Below are positions 38,585 through 46,995 of a stretch of DNA of 64,000 bases, piece by piece. Position 1 is the stretch's first letter; each line of letters opens with the position of its first letter. The stretch spans positions 1-64,000 of the forward strand of contig NZ_ATHO01000167.1 of assembly GCF_000445065.1 (NCBI RefSeq). Reading direction: 5' to 3'. The position numbers were made by a program, and so were the translations under genes. The notes under the pieces are model-generated. The model saw only the letters and a list, made by a program, of their open reading frames with translations, was not told the DNA's origin and searched no databases. The stretch comes from Sphingobium quisquiliarum P25. Its GTDB lineage: Bacteria; Pseudomonadota; Alphaproteobacteria; Sphingomonadales; Sphingomonadaceae.

Positions 38585-41275
38585 ATGTCGAAGCCGCTCA
38601 GCCTGGCGCGCCTGCTCCTGATTTCCACCGCGCTGTCCGCTCCGGCGGCGATGGCGCAGACCGCAACTGCTCCAGCCGACTCCGCCCCGACCTCCGGCGT
38701 GCCCAGCGCTTCCGAAGAGGCCGACGCGCAGAGCGGCAATGTAGACGTGTCGATCCCCGGCTCAGACATCGTCGTCACGGGCCGCCGCACCAGCAACGTG
38801 TCGCAGGCTGCGCCGCAGGTCGTGAACGTCCTGTCCGCCGCCGACATCAAGCGCACGGGCGAAGGCGACATCGCCGGATCGCTCCAGCGCGTGACGGGCC
38901 TTTCGGTCGTTTCGGGCGGCTATGTCTATGTGCGCGGCCTTGGCGACCGCTACTCGTCCGCATTGCTGAACGGGTCGCCCCTGCCCAGCCCCGAACCGCT
39001 CAAGCGCGTCGTTCCGCTCGACATCTTTCCGACCAGCGTGATCGCTTCGACGCTGGTGCAGAAAAGCTATTCGGCGAACTTCCCCGGCGAGTTCGGCGGC
39101 GGCGTCATCAACCTGACGACCAAGGCGATCCCGGTCGAAAGCTATCTGGAAATCGGCCTTGGCAGCTCCGCCAATACCGAGACTTCGGGGCAGCTTGGCT
39201 ATACCCATTATGGCAGCAAGTCGGACTGGACCGGCTTTGACGACGGCACGCGCGACGTGCCCGGCCTGCTGGCGGGCGCGATCGGCAGCGGCACGCCTTT
39301 CTCCAACATGCCGCGCGCGGACCTGCGCGCCATCGCCATGCAGTTCCAGAACAGCAATACATCGGTGGTGCAGCGGACCAACAGCCTGCCGTTCAACTTT
39401 TCCGCATCGCTGAACGGCGGCACGGCGTTCGACGTGGGCAGCGATGGCCGCTTCGGCGTGCTGGCCACCGCGTCCTACAGCAACAAGTGGCGGACGCGCG
39501 AAAACCTGCAACAGGCGTCGCTTGATGTCGCCGCGGGCGCTGGCCGGAACTATAATCAGGTCAGCACCGAAAATGAGGTGACGGTGAACGGCCTGCTGGG
39601 CTTTGGCCTTGAACTTGGCGACCAGAAGATGCGCTGGACCAACCTGTACATTCGCGACACGCTGAAGCGCAGCGCGCTGGCGATCGGCCAGAATGACGGG
39701 CAGATCCAGGGCGCGGACTATCTCAACCAGCAGACCGGCTGGTATGAGCGGCAACTGATCGACACCCAGTTCGTCGGCGAGTTCAAGCTGGGCGAGGCGA
39801 TGAGCCTGGACGTGCGCGGCGGCTATGCCAATTCGCAGCGGGAAGCGCCCTATGAGCGCGAGTTCGAATATGTCCGCACCAACCGTGACCTGGCGACCGA
39901 TCCGGTGGGCGACCGCTTCGTCAATGCGCTCAACCGCCAGCGCGGCGACGCGTCCGTCACCTTCAGCGACCTGAACGAGGACCTGTGGTCGGCGGGCGTG
40001 GACCTGAGCTACAAATTCTCGCCTGACCTGACGGCGAGCGTCGGTTATGCGTTCAGCGATACGAAGCGCACCTCTTCGCGTTACGAGTTCCATTTCGACG
40101 CCACCAATCTGCCGGTGCCGGTGCAGCAGTTGCGCCCCGACTATCTGCTGTCGGACGCGTCGATCCAGTTGTTCGACATCAGCCTGCTGGAATTTTCCGG
40201 CAACTATCCGGTCTATGACGCGGCGCTGCGCACCCATGCGGGCTATGCGCAGGTGAAGGCATCGGTGATGCCGGGCCTGTCCTTCGACGCGGGCGTCCGG
40301 TATGAAAAGGGCCGCCAGTCGGTGACGGGCGTCGACGTCTACAATACGGGCGTGACGCCGTTCAACCAGATCCGCAAGGATTACTGGCTGCCCGCCCTGA
40401 CGGTGACGGTGGAAGCGGCGAAGGGGTTGCAGTTCCGCCTGAGCGGATCGAAGACCATCGCGCGCCCGCAGTTCCGCGAACTGATCGCGCAGCCCTATCT
40501 GGATACGGAATCGAACCGCTTCTATCGCGGCAACCCCTATTTGCGGGACAGCGAGCTGTGGAACGCAGACCTGCGCGCCGAATGGTATATGGGGCGTGAG
40601 GAAAGGCTGACGGCCGCGGCCTTCTACAAGAAGATCAAGAACCCGATCGAAACCTTCACCACCATCACCGATACCTATGCGGTGACGACCAGCTTCGCCA
40701 ACGCTCCAGAGGCGCAGCTATATGGCGTGGAGTTCGAGGCGCAGAAATATCTGCCGCTCGATCGCTGGTCGGATTCGCCCTTCTTCCAGAGCCGCCGGAT
40801 CGTGCTGATCGGCAACTATACCTACACCCAGTCCGAACTGAAGGTGAGCGACGGCGACACGACCATCCCCTACAGCTATACGACGGGTCCTCTGCCTGCG
40901 GCGTCCGACTATTTCGTCGACGGCGCGCCGCTGACCGGCCAGTCGGACCATCTGGTGAACTTCCAGATCGGGCTGGAGGACATGGACAAGCTGTCGCAGC
41001 AGACGCTGCTGCTGACCTATGCCAGCCCGCGCGTCACCAGCCGCGGCCCCAACCTTCAGCCCGACATCAAGGAAAAGCCCGGCCTGACGCTGGATTTCGT
41101 CGCGCGGCAGGCGGTCCTGCTGCCCGGCGGCATCAACAGCGAGTTCAAGTTCGAGGCGCGGAACATCACCGGCCGCAAATATCAGGAGTTCCAGGAAGCG
41201 GGCGGGAACAAGGTGTTCTACAACCGCTACAAGATCGGAACGACGATCGCGGCGTCGATGACGGTCGCCTTCTGA
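38585..41275 (+). CDS. TonB-dependent receptor
   Basis: An 896-residue outer-membrane receptor. A signal peptide ends at ALSAPAAMAQ (about residue 24), followed by a short acidic TonB-box-like region. The plug domain begins near VVTGRRTSNVSQAAPQVVNVLSAADIKRTGEGDIAGSLQRV and includes VYVRGLGDRYSSALLNG. A 22-strand barrel follows, closing with the C-terminal aromatic (ASMTVAF). There is no STN signalling domain. The substrate cannot be read from sequence. It shares the Pho-box-like promoter with the lipoprotein, which suggests a phosphorus-containing ligand (inference). Confidence 0.9.
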   Translation: MSKPLSLARLLLISTALSAPAAMAQTATAPADSAPTSGVPSASEEADAQSGNVDVSIPGSDIVVTGRRTSNVSQAAPQVVNVLSAADIKRTGEGDIAGSLQRVTGLSVVSGGYVYVRGLGDRYSSALLNGSPLPSPEPLKRVVPLDIFPTSVIASTLVQKSYSANFPGEFGGGVINLTTKAIPVESYLEIGLGSSANTETSGQLGYTHYGSKSDWTGFDDGTRDVPGLLAGAIGSGTPFSNMPRADLRAIAMQFQNSNTSVVQRTNSLPFNFSASLNGGTAFDVGSDGRFGVLATASYSNKWRTRENLQQASLDVAAGAGRNYNQVSTENEVTVNGLLGFGLELGDQKMRWTNLYIRDTLKRSALAIGQNDGQIQGADYLNQQTGWYERQLIDTQFVGEFKLGEAMSLDVRGGYANSQREAPYEREFEYVRTNRDLATDPVGDRFVNALNRQRGDASVTFSDLNEDLWSAGVDLSYKFSPDLTASVGYAFSDTKRTSSRYEFHFDATNLPVPVQQLRPDYLLSDASIQLFDISLLEFSGNYPVYDAALRTHAGYAQVKASVMPGLSFDAGVRYEKGRQSVTGVDVYNTGVTPFNQIRKDYWLPALTVTVEAAKGLQFRLSGSKTIARPQFRELIAQPYLDTESNRFYRGNPYLRDSELWNADLRAEWYMGREERLTAAAFYKKIKNPIETFTTITDTYAVTTSFANAPEAQLYGVEFEAQKYLPLDRWSDSPFFQSRRIVLIGNYTYTQSELKVSDGDTTIPYSYTTGPLPAASDYFVDGAPLTGQSDHLVNFQIGLEDMDKLSQQTLLLTYASPRVTSRGPNLQPDIKEKPGLTLDFVARQAVLLPGGINSEFKFEARNITGRKYQEFQEAGGNKVFYNRYKIGTTIAASMTVAF

Positions 41276-41299
41276 CCTGACATCCGGCGTGGCCAGGCG

Positions 41300-41332
41300 A
41301 ACGGCCGGTCCGTCCAGCACGGACCGGCCGTT
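41300..41332 (+). terminator. intrinsic terminator after the TonB receptor gene
   Basis: A 14-bp perfect stem, AACGGCCGGTCCGT with ACGGACCGGCCGTT, loop CCAGC, then TCGTATTTT. It separates the receptor operon from the CYTH-CHAD gene. Confidence 0.85.
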
Positions 41333-41403
41333 TCGTATTTTACGGATGTTCAGGCGCTGGCCCCGTCTATACTAGGAATGGCGGACAAAGCGGAGGCGAG
41401 GGC

Positions 41404-42846
41404 GTGAACGAGGAAGTCGAGCTGAAGCTGGAATTGCCCCGCGACGCCGTGGAGGCTTTCGAGCGATCGGCGCTGATCCCCGGCGAAGGGGACAGGGCGG
41501 AACTGAACGCCATCTATTTCGACACGCCCGGCAGCGCCTTGCGCGCCCTGGGCTACAGCCTGCGCATCCGCCGGTCGGGCGGCAAGCGCATCCAGACGGT
41601 GAAGGCCGATCATGGGGAAAGCGGCGGCGGCCTGTTCGCGCGGGGCGAATGGGAAATGCCGGTGAAGGACGACCAGCCGGTGATCGACACGCGCACGCCG
41701 TTGCCATCGGCCCTGGGCGATGCGGCGGACCTGATCGCGCCCGCCTTCCATGTCGATGTGGAGCGCCGGACATGGATGGTGGAGGAGCAGGGCGCGCGCG
41801 CCGAAATGGTGCTGGACAAGGGCGTGGTCCGCGCTGGCGATCGCGAAGCGCCGGTCTGCGAGATCGAACTGGAATTGAAGGAAGGGGAGGCGTCCGCCCT
41901 GTTCGCGCTGGCCCGCCGCATCGAAGCGGCCGCGCCGGTGCGGCTGGGGATAGAGGCGAAGTCGGAGCGCGGCTATCGCCTGCTGGGAGCCGCCCCCGCT
42001 TCGTTCAAGGCCGAGCCGGTGACATTGAAGCCCGGCAGCAGTCCGCAAGAGGCGTTCAGGACCATCGCCCGCGCCTGCCTGCGGCATTACCGGCTGAACG
42101 AGAATCTGCTGCTGGACCATTATGATCCGCAGGCGCTGCATCAGGCGCGGGTCGCGGTAAGGCGGCTGCGATCTGCGCTGACGCTGTTCAAGCCGATCCT
42201 GCCGGACCAGAATGCCGTCCGCTTTCAGGACGAGCTTCGCTGGCTGGCGCGGGAATTGGGCGAGGCGCGCGACCTGGACGTGCTGATCGACAGCATCGCG
42301 CCTGGCCCCTTGCACGACCGGATCGAAGCCGCGCGGCAGCAGGCGCATGCCGATATATTGAAAATGCTGGAGTCCCGCCGGGTGCGGGGCCTGATGATCG
42401 ACTTTGCCGAATGGCTGACGCTGAATGCCGCGCCGTCAGGCGGCGGGGAATCGGCGAAGGCGTTCGCGGCGGAGCGGTTGCGGCATTTCTACCGCTGGGT
42501 GGTGAAGCATGGCCGCGACATGGCGGAACTGGACGACGAGCATCGCCATGCCGTGCGCAAGAAGGCGAAGAAGCTGCGCTACGCGTCGGAATTTTTCGCC
42601 AGCCTGTTCAGCGAAGGCAAGAAGGATCGCAAGCGGCATGCCGATTTCATCAAGGCGCTGGAGGCGTTGCAGGACAGGCTGGGCGCGTTGAACGACATGG
42701 CCAGCATGGCGGGGTTGCTGGCGAAGCATGGCGTGGAGGCCGGGGAGCAGGCGGTGGAGCCTGCGGGCAAGGACAAGAAGAAGCTGATCAAGGCGGCGGC
42801 GAAGGCGCATGACAAGCTGGCCGATGCGCGGCCTTTTTGGAGTTGA
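41404..42846 (+). CDS. CYTH and CHAD domain protein (triphosphatase/polyphosphate binding)
   Basis: 480 residues. The N-terminal CYTH domain (to about 200) opens with EVELKLEL, the ExExK triphosphate/metal signature, and continues with GYSLRIRRSGGKRIQTVKA. The C-terminal CHAD domain (about 215-475) is histidine- and arginine-rich (QALHQARVAVRRLRSAL, ARDLDVLIDS, RKKAKKLRYASEFF). CYTH enzymes hydrolyse triphosphate compounds, including inorganic tripolyphosphate; CHAD domains bind polyphosphate. The gene stands alone between a terminator and a REP half-element. Its place among Pho-box-controlled genes fits a role in phosphate metabolism. Confidence 0.92.
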   Translation: MNEEVELKLELPRDAVEAFERSALIPGEGDRAELNAIYFDTPGSALRALGYSLRIRRSGGKRIQTVKADHGESGGGLFARGEWEMPVKDDQPVIDTRTPLPSALGDAADLIAPAFHVDVERRTWMVEEQGARAEMVLDKGVVRAGDREAPVCEIELELKEGEASALFALARRIEAAAPVRLGIEAKSERGYRLLGAAPASFKAEPVTLKPGSSPQEAFRTIARACLRHYRLNENLLLDHYDPQALHQARVAVRRLRSALTLFKPILPDQNAVRFQDELRWLARELGEARDLDVLIDSIAPGPLHDRIEAARQQAHADILKMLESRRVRGLMIDFAEWLTLNAAPSGGGESAKAFAAERLRHFYRWVVKHGRDMAELDDEHRHAVRKKAKKLRYASEFFASLFSEGKKDRKRHADFIKALEALQDRLGALNDMASMAGLLAKHGVEAGEQAVEPAGKDKKKLIKAAAKAHDKLADARPFWS

Positions 42847-42867
42847 GCGCCGGGATTTAAGCTACTT

Positions 42868-42893
42868 CCGTTCGCCCTGAGCTTGTCGAAGCC
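42868..42893. repeat. REP-like half element downstream of the CYTH-CHAD gene
   Basis: CCGTTCGCCCTGAGCTTGTCGAAGCC, written as CCGTTCGCCCTGAGC plus TTGTCGAAGCC, matches one arm of the REP family seen elsewhere in the window. The expected opposite arm is only weakly recognisable at about 42935-42960 (CGGCTCGACAAACTTACGG). The 175-nt gap 42847-43021 holds nothing else I can identify. Confidence 0.6.
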
Positions 42894-43021
42894 TTTCTCA
42901 TTTATTCAAGGAAGGTGTGCCGTTGGCTGAAGCCGTCCTGCGGCTCGACAAACTTACGGCGACTGAAATCTGAGGTGCTGCGAGTAGAGGTGTCATGGCC
43001 CTCAAGGGGCGCTTCGCATCC

Positions 43022-43669
43022 TCATGCCCAGGGGCGTTCGCGATACCATTTGGTGATGATGTGCTTGACGCCGCTGCGCACTTTCATGCCGTGGTGCATG
43101 CTGGCGTCGTTGCATCGCCCGGCATCGGTGCGGTTGTTCCAGGCGAGCAGCTTTCCGGTTTCGGGCTGCACCGTCTTGCCGATCCTGACGAAGCGGGTCG
43201 CGCCGCCTGCCGCGGGCTGGTTGAGATAGACCATCAGCGTCCAGGTGCGGTTGCCCGCCACCGAACAATAGCGGGGATAGTCGGCCCCGGCCGGATCGAA
43301 GAAATCGGTATGCGCCTTGAATTCCTGACCCACGCCGTAGCGCTGGCCCTGAATCGGTTCGCCATAGGCGGGGTCGATTCCGGCAAAGGCGGCGAGGCGG
43401 GCGTCGATCTGCGCCACGAAGGGATCGGCCATGTCGAGGTCGCAGGTCTCGCTGGTGCGGAAAGCATTATCGCCATTGGCGTCGGCGATGGTGGAGGGGC
43501 GGCGCCTGTCCTCTATCCGGCCGATCAGGGCGGCGCATTCGTCCGGCGACAGGAACTGGCGCTGAATGAATAATGTGAGATCGCGGCTGGGCACGCGCTG
43601 AACACGGGGATGCGCCGCGATCCAGGCGGGATCGGCGTCAGGCGCGACGGGCGTTTGATCGGACAACAT
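43022..43669 (-). CDS. 2OG-Fe(II) oxygenase (prolyl 4-hydroxylase-like)
   Basis: 215 residues with the double-stranded beta-helix iron site: H120-x-D122 in AHTDFFDP, the distal histidine in MHHGMKV (H192 or H193), and the 2-oxoglutarate-binding basic residue in KHIITKWYRERPW (K202). Bacterial proteins of this type hydroxylate proline or other residues on proteins or small molecules; the substrate is unknown. It is divergent from gspC, and the Pho-box-like array (43761-43804) lies in the shared 177-nt gap. Confidence 0.88.
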   Translation of the reverse strand: MLSDQTPVAPDADPAWIAAHPRVQRVPSRDLTLFIQRQFLSPDECAALIGRIEDRRRPSTIADANGDNAFRTSETCDLDMADPFVAQIDARLAAFAGIDPAYGEPIQGQRYGVGQEFKAHTDFFDPAGADYPRYCSVAGNRTWTLMVYLNQPAAGGATRFVRIGKTVQPETGKLLAWNNRTDAGRCNDASMHHGMKVRSGVKHIITKWYRERPWA

Positions 43670-43760
43670 GGAAAGCTTTTTCGCCGGGAGAACCTTGAAA
43701 GCGGCGTCACGCTATCGCCCGGCGCGGGAAAAGCAAGCATCGTCGCTTCCGCTTTGCCTG

Positions 43761-43804
43761 CTGTAATATTACAGTCACATAACTGTCATTCGACGGTCAA
43801 AACA
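43761..43804 (+). promoter_or_regulatory. tandem Pho boxes upstream of the type II secretion operon
   Basis: Four 11-bp units in perfect phase: CTGTAAT-ATTA (43761), CAGTCAC-ATAA (43772), CTGTCAT-TCGA (43783), CGGTCAA-AACA (43794). The two middle units form CAGTCAC-ATAA-CTGTCAT, very close to the PhoB consensus CTGTCAT-AWAW-CTGTCAY. The array ends 42 nt before the gspC ATG and is the strongest Pho-type site in the window. Confidence 0.75.
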
Positions 43805-43846
43805 GTTTTCTAGCAGGCGCGTGCAGCAAGGGGGACGAGCGGGTTC

Positions 43847-44683
43847 ATGCGGGTGCCATTCGCCGACAATATTGGGGGTTGGGGCAGTCGCCTGAAACCC
43901 ATCAACTGGCTGGCGGTGGCGGAAAAGCTGCTGCTCGCCATCCTCGTCCTGCAATGCGTCCGGCTGATCTGGGCGGTGTTGACGCCGGTGGGCAGCTTTG
44001 GCCCCTGGGCCGGGCGGCAGGCGGAGTTTCCGAGCGTTCAGGCGCGGCAGGCGCTGTTTTCCAGTTTCGATCCGTTCAATCGCGGCGTTCCGGCGCAGGC
44101 GGCGGGCGGAGGCGTCGTCACCTCGCTGGCGCTGACGGTCTATGGCATCCGCCTGAACGAAGGGTCGGGCCTTGGTTCCGCCATCGTCGCCGGGCCGGAC
44201 GGCGTGCAGAACAGCTATGCGGTGGGCGATGAGATCATGCCCGGCGTGGTGCTGAAAGGCGTGGCGTTCGACCATATCACGATCGACCGGGGCGGGGCGG
44301 AGGAGCAGGTGTTCCTGGACCAGTCGCAGCCGCCGCCTGATGCGCCAGCGCCAGCCGGACCGGCCGGAGGCGGAGCCTCTCCTGCGGGGGTGGCGGGGAT
44401 CGACAATCCCACGGCGGACGGCTTGAAGCGTGACATCGGCTTTACCCCCCGGCTGCAAAATGGCCGCGTGACAGGGCTGATCCTGTCCGCCAAAGGGCCG
44501 GCATTCCAGAATGCCGGATTCCAGCCCGGCGACGTCATCACCCAGGTCGATGGGCAGCCGGTGGGTTCGGCCAGCGATCTTCAGGCGCTGCAAGGCAAGA
44601 TCATGCCGGGCGCGCGCGTTTCCCTCATGGTCGAACGGGGCGCTGGCCTCGCCACGATCAACCTGACCTTGCAAGGCCAATGA
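43847..44683 (+). CDS. gspC: type II secretion protein C with PDZ domain
   Basis: 278 residues: one N-terminal transmembrane helix (about 25-45), a homology region (residues 65-165: FDPFNRGV to AVGDEIMPGVVLKGV), a Pro/Ala/Gly linker, and a C-terminal PDZ domain (RVTGLILSAKGPAFQNAGFQPGDVITQVDGQPV). GspC links the inner-membrane platform to the secretin. A GGGGGA Shine-Dalgarno lies upstream. The stop overlaps the gspD start (ATGA, 44680). It is the first gene of the complete gsp operon, and its promoter region carries the tandem Pho-type boxes. Confidence 0.93.
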   Translation: MRVPFADNIGGWGSRLKPINWLAVAEKLLLAILVLQCVRLIWAVLTPVGSFGPWAGRQAEFPSVQARQALFSSFDPFNRGVPAQAAGGGVVTSLALTVYGIRLNEGSGLGSAIVAGPDGVQNSYAVGDEIMPGVVLKGVAFDHITIDRGGAEEQVFLDQSQPPPDAPAPAGPAGGGASPAGVAGIDNPTADGLKRDIGFTPRLQNGRVTGLILSAKGPAFQNAGFQPGDVITQVDGQPVGSASDLQALQGKIMPGARVSLMVERGAGLATINLTLQGQ

Positions 44684-46875
44684 CCAGAAAACTGCTTCTT
44701 TCCGCCGCCGCCGCCCTGGCGCTGGCTGCGCCGATCGCTTCGCCCGTCATGGCGCAGCAGACGCTGAACGTGCGCGACGCCGACATACGGGCCTTCATCC
44801 AGGACGCGGCGCGGGTGACGGGGCGCACCTTCATCATCGACAATCGCGTGCAGGGGAAGGTGTCGGTGGTGACGGACCGGCCGCTGTCACGATCGGAATA
44901 TTTCGAGATTTTCCTGTCCACCCTGCGCGCCAACGGCCTGGTCGCCGTGCCAGCGCCGGGCGGGGCCTACCGCATCCAGCCCGCCGACGGCGCGGCGGGT
45001 CAGCCGAGCGCGGTCGGGCGAGCGAGCAACCGCAACCAGTTCGTGACCGAAGTCTTCCGCCTGCGCTCCATCGATGCGGCGAGCGCGCTGGAAACGCTGC
45101 GCCCGCTGGTGAGCAAGGACGGGTCGGTGACGGCCAACCGCGCGGGCAACAGCGTGGTGGTGGCGGACTATGCCGACAATATCGGCCGCATCCGGCAGGT
45201 GATCGCGCGGATCGACCGCGACACGGCGGCGACGCAGACGGTGCTGTTGCGCAACGCCGGTGCGCGGGAGATCGCGACATCGCTCCAGGCGCTGGTGCAG
45301 AGCGGCAGCGGTGAGGGCGCGGCGCGGGCGGCGACCATCGTGCCGATCGACAGCAGCAATGCGGTGGCGATCCGGGGCGACGCCGGAACCGTCGCGCGGC
45401 TGGCGCAGATGGCGCGCGACCTTGACCGGCAGGCGGCGAGCGGGACGGAGATCCGCGTCTACTGGCTGGAACATGCCGATGCGGAAAAGCTGCTGCCCGT
45501 GCTGCAACAACTGGTCGGGCAATCCACCAGCCAGCCGGTGACGGCATCGACGCCCGCAGAGGGCAGCGGAGCGCCGCCGCCTGCTGCCGCGCCTGCCGTG
45601 GCGGTTTCCGGCGGCGGATCGGGCGGCAACGGCATTTCGACGCGCGGCCCTGCGATCGTGACCCGCTATGAAGGCGCGAACGCCATCATCGTCGCGGCGA
45701 ACAGCGACGTGCAGCGGATGCTGGGCGAAACGATCCGCCAGATCGACACGCGGCGCGAGCAGGTGCTGGTGGAGGCCATCATCGTCGAGATCAGCGACGC
45801 CGCCGCCAAGAAGCTGGGCGTGCAATTCCTGATCGGCAGCACCAAGACGGGCTTCGCCGCGACCAACTATTCCAATGCGCAGCCCAATCTGCTGACGCTG
45901 GCGGGGGCGGTCGGCGCCAATCAACTGGGTGAGCAGAAGACGGTCGTGGTGGCGCCGGATGGCACGCGCACGGAAACGACGACGCGGCAGAATGGCGACC
46001 TTGCCAACACCTTGCAGCAGGCGGCGGTCGACAGCCTGATGAACGCGACCGGCGGCTTTGGCGGCGTGGCGACGCGGCTGGGCAGCAATGGCATCTTCGG
46101 CGCGATCATCAATGCGGTGAAGTCGGATACGGACAGCAACATCCTGTCCACCCCGTCCGTCATGACGATGGACAATCAGAAGGCGTCGATCCTGGTCGGG
46201 CAGCAGGTGCCGATCACCACCGGCGAGGCGCTGAGCCAGAATTTCGACAATCAGTTCCGCACCGTCCAGCGGCAGGATGTCGGCATCAAGCTGGAGGTGA
46301 AGCCCCAGATCAACACGGGCGGCGCGATCAAGCTGTTCCTGCATCAGGAAGTGTCGAGCGTGGCTGGCCCCGTCAGCAACAACAACAGCGACCTCATCAT
46401 CAACAAGCGCGAAATCGAGACGATGGTGACGGTGGACGATGGCGAGATATTGGCGCTGGGCGGCCTGCTGGACGACAATGAGCGCAAGACGATCGAGCGC
46501 ATTCCGCTGCTGTCCGACATTCCGGGCATAGGCGAGCTGTTCAAGTCGCGCAGCAAGAGCCGGACCAAGACCAACCTGATGGTCTTCATCCGCCCGACGA
46601 TCCTGCGGTCGAAGGAGGATGCGCAAAGGCTGACGCAGCAGCGCTATGGCTATGTCCGCGACATGCAACTGGCGCGCAATCCCGAAGCCGAGCCCAGCAT
46701 CGATGAACTGGTGCGCGACTATATGGGCGCGACGCCGCCCGCGCCGATGCAGCCGGGCGACGCGGTGGTGCAGCCCGGCGCGGCCGCGCCGGGGCAGGTG
46801 ATCGAACCCACGATGCGGCAGTCGAGCGGCGTTGTGCGGCCTGTCGAGGTTCCGGCGAGCGGGGGGAGGCGGTGA
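44680..46875 (+). CDS. gspD: type II secretion secretin D
   Basis: A 731-residue outer-membrane secretin. A cleaved signal peptide ends SPVMAQQ (about residue 27). The N0 domain follows (LNVRDADIRAFIQDAARVTGRTFIID), then three KH-like N1-N3 repeats and a glycine/alanine linker. The multimeric secretin core contains VEAIIVEIS, SNILSTPSVMTMDNQKASILVGQQVPIT and DIPGIGELFKSRSKSRTKTNLMVFIRPTILR. The C-terminal tail is Pro/Ala-rich, and I see no pilotin-binding S-domain. Confidence 0.97.
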   Translation: MTRKLLLSAAAALALAAPIASPVMAQQTLNVRDADIRAFIQDAARVTGRTFIIDNRVQGKVSVVTDRPLSRSEYFEIFLSTLRANGLVAVPAPGGAYRIQPADGAAGQPSAVGRASNRNQFVTEVFRLRSIDAASALETLRPLVSKDGSVTANRAGNSVVVADYADNIGRIRQVIARIDRDTAATQTVLLRNAGAREIATSLQALVQSGSGEGAARAATIVPIDSSNAVAIRGDAGTVARLAQMARDLDRQAASGTEIRVYWLEHADAEKLLPVLQQLVGQSTSQPVTASTPAEGSGAPPPAAAPAVAVSGGGSGGNGISTRGPAIVTRYEGANAIIVAANSDVQRMLGETIRQIDTRREQVLVEAIIVEISDAAAKKLGVQFLIGSTKTGFAATNYSNAQPNLLTLAGAVGANQLGEQKTVVVAPDGTRTETTTRQNGDLANTLQQAAVDSLMNATGGFGGVATRLGSNGIFGAIINAVKSDTDSNILSTPSVMTMDNQKASILVGQQVPITTGEALSQNFDNQFRTVQRQDVGIKLEVKPQINTGGAIKLFLHQEVSSVAGPVSNNNSDLIINKREIETMVTVDDGEILALGGLLDDNERKTIERIPLLSDIPGIGELFKSRSKSRTKTNLMVFIRPTILRSKEDAQRLTQQRYGYVRDMQLARNPEAEPSIDELVRDYMGATPPAPMQPGDAVVQPGAAAPGQVIEPTMRQSSGVVRPVEVPASGGRR

Positions 46876-46890
46876 TGCGATTGCTTCTTG

Positions 46891-46987
46891 CCGTTCGCCC
46901 GGAGCGAAGTCGAAGGGCTCTCCCGGCCAGGGAGAGGGGCTTTCGCTCCGCGCAGCACAGGGCTTCGGCTTCGCTCAGCCCGAACGG
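46891..46987. repeat. REP-like inverted repeat between gspD and gspE
   Basis: Left arm 46891-46920 (CCGTTCGCCCGGAGCGAAG...) and right arm 46960-46987 (...CTCAGCCCGAACGG) are inverted relatives of the REP family, with the outer CCGTTCG/CGAACGG conserved. The element fills the gspD-gspE gap. The GGAGG used by gspE overlaps its right edge (46986-46990). Confidence 0.75.
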
Positions 46988-46995
46988 AGGCAGGC

